Assembly (NCBI GenBank): GCA_023515745.1
Contig: JALECJ010000007.1
Location: forward strand, 620,001 to 684,000
Length of the DNA stretch: 64,000 nt
Reading direction: 5' to 3'
DNA from: Amoeboaphelidium protococcarum
Lineage: Eukaryota > Aphelidiomycota > Aphelidea
The notes beneath the pieces are model-generated. The model had not been told where the DNA came from. It saw only the letters and a list, made by a program, of their open reading frames with translations, and searched no databases. Below, one piece after another: positions 58,038 through 64,000 of the stretch (positions are counted from its first letter, which is position 1; every line of letters begins with the position of its first letter). The position numbers and the translations under genes were made by a program.

Positions 58038-60164
58038 ATCCCAAGCTTTCATCAGATAAGATTGCATTGGGCTCTGTGAAAAAATTACTTGCTCTTTGAA
58101 TGAGTCACCTGTTCGTAGGCAAAACTTTGACTCGTGATGACGCTTATTGGTTGAATAAATGATAGCCACCTCTCTTGGACGCATGATTGGTATAGATAGT
58201 GGCGCAGCACGCGTTGGTTACATTTTTGAGAGTTTTGACAAGGTGGCGTTCGTAACCACGCGTGCCAACAGCGAGAAGTAAGTTAGCTCTCCTTATGCAG
58301 GCGGAGAATTAGACTGCAATGGTTAAGACTTTAATATATCAATTTCGATCGAGTAAGGAGTCATTGCTGAATATACACCAGCGCTCACGGGAGGACTACT
58401 AGTACTACTTGACTACGAAGCCTATCGCACGTATGTTGGCAACGTGGCAACAAGAGTCATGAAATTATCAATTGCTGGGAACTACAGAAGATTGCGGCAG
58501 ATTCTTAGCCATTGCAGCTTTATTCGGGGGGATATTCAATCTCATTGTGAGAAGTGTATTAAGTGTGCTCAGATGAAATATTCCACTACGCGTCTATCAA
58601 CCTCTGTATAAATAGAATAAATAGTACAATAGGTTAAATAACGCATCCTTTATAAGAGATGCCCAGCCAGGAGCAAAAAATATTGGTTGGGAGAATTCTA
58701 AGAATCCAAACAAGATCCGATGATGAGCACATGACCTTCATCATATGGTACTGCGTGCGCTGTCATCACAGGGCCAGGAGTCATTTCTACAATTCAACAC
58801 GAACGCTACAAAGTTGGTGCATGTATAGCCCTGGTCGATGCGATAATACAAAGGCGTGGCGACAGAATGCATATAACAGTTGGAATAGGAGTGAGCTCAG
58901 GATATATGACAACTTTGCCTGAAGCCTTTTTGCTAAGTCGCACGCTGGAAGAATTTTATTAGCTGAGTCAACGCAGAGCAGATCGCGTTTCAGTGCAAAA
59001 AGCACTCCTGTAGTCTCATAACATTACTCTGGGTGACAAGCTGTATTTGCGCAATTTAGTTTGTCTGAAGAGAGAGAGTAATAGGTCTTTGAAATGGCCT
59101 CAGATGGTATGGTAAACAATCTAGAAAATTACCTCGTGTCGGGCACACCATTTGACACCATGTATATAAGATCTATAAGGTGGCTACTATCCGCGACAGA
59201 CTACGTGTTTGAAGAAGAGCGCCTTGAACCTCATAGTTTGAAATGCTCGAGCGAATCTATTGGATTTTCATAGTAAAGAATGAAGTGCTGTTAAGCTTGA
59301 TTTTTAACCTCAATGAGAAAGAGAAGATTGGTAAGCAAGATCTGTGTCACTATTAGTGATCAACCTATCATAAGACGCTTCTCTAACTACATCGATATAC
59401 GACTAGTCAGATTGCGTAGAAAAACACAACTCAAATTCTAAAAAGCAATGAAATATGAAAGTCCAACTAATTAAAAGTATGAACTGAGTACTGTCGTAAA
59501 TTCTTATTCTTTCAATGTCTTCCACTTCTTATGCAAAGTCAGTAGTACACGCAATGTATCGCAGGCAAGCAGGATTCGTGCCACGTTTCATGTTCAAACG
59601 AGACGATGTTTAACAGCAACGCGCTGACGTTAAGACAAGAAACAAAGCATAGCAAGTAACAGATACAGATGATACTGATCAATCATCGTGATTTAGATCC
59701 AATCGCGCCACAGAGAACCAGTCTTACTCCTCTCATAGGTATCTATCCTTAGTACATACGCCATTCCGCATTTTAGTTTATCCAAGAGTAGGAGAGAATG
59801 TTTTACAGAACTTGAGCTGAAATGCTACCTTATAACGCGTATGCAGCGTGAATGACATCTCTCTAGACGGTAGAACGGACTCGTACGTCAAGCTTTGTTA
59901 TCAAAATTGTTTACAGTTACGTAGTACCTTGATCGAAGCATTTCATCAGCCGTTAAAACGTTTAAACAGCTGTTCAATTGATTTCGCTGGCGCATTGATC
60001 GACCCACAGCACAAAATCCTCTTGAAAATGCATACAATAGATCCCACTAAATCAAAAGACTCAGATTTTACTGATCTTCATCTCAAATAGATTGCCGAAT
60101 TTCATTTTAACCATTTTGCAATCTTGAACAATTGATAACCATTATCATTGAATATCACATCATA
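58038..60164. other. Region of broken open frames, no confident gene
   Basis: Several TGA-free plus-strand frames of 100-190 codons occur (e.g. about 58170-58731 and 58732-59250), but they shift frame, contain TGA within protein-like stretches and show no recognised domain. A frame from ATG 59515 needs a non-consensus intron. One segment (VNDISLDGRTDSYVKL, near 59847-59895) is reminiscent of a C2 domain. Either decayed genes or chance frames, which are common when TGA is the only stop. Confidence 0.4.
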
Positions 60165-61328
60165 ATGACTTAGAGAGTTGCTTTTTAGTTAAAAGCCGAT
60201 TCACCGAAGGATTAGTTGGTACGACTGGGCTAGTTATTTGTGAATGGCATTGAATTGCAGACACCAAATTGTCTAATATATACGCGTAACAGATGCGTTC
60301 CTCATCTAACACCAGATCTACTGGCGCGATTGAACCATCCAAATTTGCTATATAGCTGGGAGTAGATCATCTAAACTGTAGATAAATCAATACTGGAATC
60401 GATGCCTCCAACAATGAATATCAGAGAATTATTGTCAATTCCATAGGATCAGATTGCATTTGCTACATGGCGCGATTCATTGAAATACAATGACTCGTCC
60501 GTGAATGGAGACAAATACGTAACTTGTGTATCAAAGAAGGGCCATTAGAGGATTACACCTCAAGTATTTGATTCTTATATCTAACGCGGCGGATTCGATT
60601 TCAGCAGTCTTCTGTCTGACTGTCCAATTGATGCTAGTCTGACGCGTAAGCGAGCCCAAAAGTCTAGTGATAGGACATTATCATATTATTCTAGCAGTCG
60701 GTACACTTAAGAATCAGAAGGCGATGGCCTTAAACGCGCGCTATTGGGTACAGTTATGTGTTGTGCCTCAGAATTGGATGAAGATGTTCGATATCAGTCC
60801 TGTTAGTAGATGCAATCATTCCGATTTCCTGGCTATATTCTAGAGGGCCTCAATCTGCATGAAAGTCAAGATCAGTTCTAGAAGAGAATTCAGTTTGCCA
60901 CTCATAATCTGCCGTAAGACTCTTTTAAATGTCTGTTTGGACTGCGTAGTATCTAGGATGTATTTACTGCTGTTGAGAACGGTGTGGATCTTTTTGACTC
61001 GAGTCTGGCTTATGAACTCACTGAACAGTCAAAGGTGCTAAATCTTGTCAGTGATGGTGGCGGAACCTTGAGTGACGCGTACAGTATTATGGAACCACAA
61101 TTTGCAGATGATCAATCGCCTCTGGTTCACGGATGTACGTGTTATTCATGTCAGAGCTACTCCAGAGGTTATGTCTAACACCTGCTCACGGTAAAGGAGA
61201 TTCTTGGTAGCACTCTGCTGATGATGCATAATTTGCACTAATTCATACAATTCACTTAATAGCTGCGACAAAGTGCCATTGATGGTTCATACCTGGAATT
61301 TAAATAAAAATACACCAAGGTATAATGA
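60165..61328 (+). CDS. QTRT2: Queuine tRNA-ribosyltransferase accessory subunit 2
   Basis: 387 residues, single exon (human 415). With QTRT1 it exchanges guanine-34 for queuine in tRNAs with GUN anticodons. Evidence: N-terminal LELQTPNCLIYTRNRCVPHLT-like strand, YILEGLNLHES, SIQDVFTAVENGVDLFDSSL, and the zinc site HGCTCYSCQSYSRGYVQHL with downstream His in LLMMHNLHQFI. The TGT catalytic aspartates of QTRT1 are not evident, as expected for the accessory subunit. TAG/TAA encode Gln in YVQHLL and elsewhere. QTRT1 is not in the window. It is convergent with the PDI gene (59 bp between stops). Confidence 0.92.
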
Positions 61329-61387
61329 ACATTGAAAGATTATAAATGTCTAAATATGACCAGGAATTCTAAAAAATACATATTTAT

Positions 61388-63664
61388 TCAGTCAGCTTTC
61401 ACTGGCAAGTAGCTAGACAAATCTTCAGATGTTTATCGAGTGGCCAGGTAGACAAATGCACAAAGAGACACGATCATTATCATTGCTATAATAGGATGTT
61501 CAGCAAAAAACTATTACACATTTCTTACCATATTACCAGCGACAGAGTCAGAGGATAGACTTTTAGGAGTAGATTCTTCATCTTCCACAGCTTGTATAGC
61601 CATCTTTATCGACTATGAGGACGTGAATTAAAACTTCAGCCCATCTTGGTATCCGTCAAAATACTACTATCCGTTCGGAGATATGATAACCAGTGAAGGG
61701 AGTTTAGAAGAATTTTCAATCCCAAAATTAGCGTCTATATACTTGGCCCACTAAAGTCCACTTATCCAAACGAACACATAGCCATTCTATCCCGTAGACT
61801 TTTGACGAGGCAACGCTGCAGCAGCATCTTTCATCATCAAAATCTCAGCCTTGGAGTGATCATTCGCCAAAATACCCATCACTACTGGTCGCTTCAGTGC
61901 AAAAACATCAGCAGAATTGAATTCATTCATTGCAATTACACTGGGAAATCTATTCTGACTGATCCACTCTGATACCGAATCATCCTCAATCGACGTGATC
62001 TTTTGAGATATTTAAGTATTGTCTTTAAAAATTACAATATACTTACTACTCCTGTCGGATAGCTTAAACTTGGAGTAAGAAGATGGATCAGATAACACGT
62101 AAAACTTGGCATCACGATAGTACTTTTTTGCGACAACTTCAAAGGAATCTACATCTGATTACTACACTTTACCAGGAGAGAGCAGTACTATGGAAACACT
62201 GGAAATAATACTCGAGGTTTCCTGCGAGCTCAACTTGGAAAATTAATTCACATCAGTTAGCTTCTGAACGATCTGCCTAGACATTTACAATGCAAAATCT
62301 TTAAGCATCTCAATAGTTCTTGGATTCCGATAATCCGCCACCATCTTACCATTGTAGAAGAATAAAAGAGTCGGATATCCTTTGACTTGATGTCTCTTAC
62401 ATAACGCCGTGTTGGAAGTGCAATCAACTTTACCAAATCTGGTACCATCTCTCAGCTCCTGCGCCAATTTGGTCCATACGGGCTCTAATTTCTTACAATG
62501 ATGGCACCAAGGCGCGTAGAATTCAATAAACCATGGTCCTTTAGCTATTGTACTTTCAAAAGAGTTGAGTTTATCATCCGTCAACACGACAACCTGCCCA
62601 TCACTCTTACTGATCCTATCATTATCATCAGTTTTCAACAAACTCTTAAGATCATCAGCAGATTCTTCATCAGCCAGCTGTTCTGGCTTAAGAGGATCTT
62701 TCAAAGGCTATAACATCGTCTGCTGAGAGGGAGGATATTTCTAGCCAACTTCATTCATCACAGCCTTTATCCACTCTGCAAAAGGCTCAGCCTTAGGGGC
62801 ACCATTAAAAGTTTAGATCACTTTCCCATCAAAAGTGAATGCTCTCACAGTCGGAAAAGAAAATATATCATTTTCCTAACACAACTCTCCATTACCAGCA
62901 TCGGAATCCAGACAGTCAACTCTGCCCACAATAACATTGCTATAATGGGAAGCTTTAAAATCGGCAGCTTCACCAGACGAGATTAAATCTTTTGCCACCT
63001 GTTCAAAATGAGGCTTAAAGGCTTTGCAATGATGGCACATATTAGAGTAAAATTCCACAATAGCCAGCGCAGCATTATTCTTTACAAACCATTCAAACGC
63101 CTCTGGTGTCAGATCAGTAATATACTATCCACCTGACTACGGATTCTTCTATTAAGATGCCACATCAGAAGAGGGAGCGGTGAGAAGACCTTTAGATTTC
63201 AAATAAAATACAACAGACTAAGCATTGCGGTCACCTACATACTCCTCCACTCGATTCCCATTCTAGAATAGATACAGCGACGGATATCCAGAGAGAGCCT
63301 GCATGTCACAGTGAGGCGTGTTCTAATGCACAGCACAATTGACTTTGGCAATGTGTACCAACTGCTTATAATCGGCAGCGAAATCCAGCGAGAACCGCTT
63401 CTTCAAGTCCAATTCATCCTGATCGAATAATGCTTGAGCCACCTGCTTATACTCGGGTGCAAATTTCTGGCATATGGGACACCATGGTGTGTAGTACTCA
63501 ACCAGCCACGCGCCAGTCTTGAACTTGGAGTCTGCCTGGGGACCTCTCAAATCTTCAATGAACGGAGAATCGAAATGTTCAGGCGGAGCAGGGGGACGAC
63601 CATACACCACGGGAAGAGCGACTGTCAACAAGGATAAAACCACAAGATACATACATTTCTTCAT
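61388..63664 (-). CDS. Protein disulfide isomerase with three thioredoxin domains and C-terminal membrane anchor
   Basis: 758 residues, one exon. Signal peptide at 1-~22 (MYLVVLSLLTVALPVVYG). Three thioredoxin-like domains carry active sites YTPWCPICQKF (~61), YSNMCHHCKAF (~207; Met where Trp is usual) and YAPWCHHCKKLEP (~385), each with its cis-Pro segment (GYPSLYLF, SFPTVRAF, GYPTLLFF). Redox-inactive domains follow (~460-690), then a transmembrane segment (IIAMIMIVSLCAFVYLA, ~718-738) and a short lumen-opposite tail without KDEL. It oxidises or isomerises disulfides in the ER, possibly membrane-tethered like TMX proteins. An ATG in frame upstream (beyond 63664) would precede the signal peptide with no benefit. 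Confidence 0.93.
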
Positions 63665-63767
63665 TGTCCTTATACGACTACCAGTTTTTAAGAACCAATG
63701 ATAAAATTCAAAACAATATCCTATCTTGAAAAAAATAATAAACAGCAAGTACAGTAGAACGTACTTA

Positions 63768-64000
63768 TCAGCCCGCGCTTTGAACTAAAAAGAGATAAAG
63801 GGCGAGAAAGATTTACAGTAAATGAGGGTTCCGCGTAGTGCTGTTCACTTCAAGATTATCCTAGTTGAATTGGATTGACTGCATAGTCTAAAATTTGATT
63901 CTATTAAATGTCTATACCTTTAGCGGTAAAATCTTGTGGCTCTCCTTCAATCTACTCTAAAGCCAATTGGCTTTGTTTGAGCGCGCATCAGGGCCATTTG
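63768..64000 (-). CDS. Possible 3' end of a gene running off the right edge
   Basis: A TGA-free minus-strand frame enters from the right edge with the coding-like NGPDARSNKANWLQSRLKES and ends at TGA 63768-63770, giving 77 codons. A GTATAG...TTTTAG stretch of 30 bp inside it is in frame either way. The last ~15 residues are hydrophobic. No family was recognised, and the distance to the PDI start is only about 100 bp. Confidence 0.35.

Noticed and set aside
58170-58731. ~185-codon plus-strand frame (contains GELDCNGQDFNISISIEQG)
   Set aside because: No recognised domain, no ATG near its start, and frames of this length are expected several times in 64 kb when only TGA terminates.
60160-60342. 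Minus-strand 60-codon frame
   Set aside because: Antisense to the N-terminus of QTRT2, which is supported by homology.

Overview
The window is eukaryotic nuclear DNA with a reassigned genetic code. Every recognisable gene reads through in-frame TAA and TAG, at positions where homologues carry glutamine or a variable residue, and ends only at TGA. Malate dehydrogenase, adenosine kinase, aminopeptidase P, VPS11 and sestrin show this clearly. All protein lengths and products below assume TAA/TAG = Gln and TGA = stop. Fifteen introns can be placed with homology support. All are 50-90 nt, begin GTA and end TGTAG. Genes are compact, often convergent with 20-160 bp between stops, or divergent around a few hundred bp of shared upstream DNA.

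The organism is not named by the sequence. TAR=Gln codes are best known in ciliates, but also occur in hexamitid diplomonads, oxymonads and some green algae. Gene content here (sestrin, a CIB-type EF-hand protein, an Ecl1-like zinc finger otherwise typical of fungi, a long Dph6 with RidA domains) and introns of ordinary protist/fungal size suggest a microbial eukaryote near the opisthokonts (an aphelid-like lineage is one possibility) more than a ciliate. That is inference. Mitochondria are implied by a mitochondrial-type ClpX and a uL13m ribosomal protein.

Layout. 0-8.5 kb: coiled-coil proteins, thioredoxin, an LRR protein, the ribosome-biogenesis factor Noc1/Mak21 and an ER EF-hand protein. 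8.6-20.9 kb: a Gln-rich protein, sestrin, several unknowns, CIB, a second LRR protein, a secretory unknown and Rab geranylgeranyltransferase beta. 21-33.9 kb: aminopeptidase P, PI-PLC, uL13m, an F-box/LRR protein, a secreted low-complexity protein, aquaporin, the histone chaperone ASF1 and the rRNA methyltransferase RRP8. 34-45.4 kb: a DPH6-RidA-uroporphyrinogen-III-synthase fusion (the most unusual gene here), adenosine kinase, Ecl1-like, malate dehydrogenase, the snoRNP factor UTP23 and an F-box protein. 45.8-56.3 kb: PQ-loop transporter, Pol III subunit RPC11, ClpX, HMG-box protein, VPS11 and the helicase DBP4. 56.3-60.1 kb: a gene-poor, apparently degenerate zone with inverted repeats and a possible tyrosine-recombinase relic. 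60.2-64 kb: queuine transglycosylase subunit QTRT2 and a three-thioredoxin-domain membrane PDI.

No operon-like logic is evident, but ribosome and tRNA biogenesis or modification genes are frequent (Noc1, RRP8, UTP23, DBP4, QTRT2, RPC11, DPH6), as are secretory/endolysosomal ones (PDI, the MCFD2-like protein, VPS11, RabGGTase, PQ-loop). With only one stop codon, TGA-free frames of 100-190 codons arise by chance and antisense to real genes, so length alone was not accepted as evidence.
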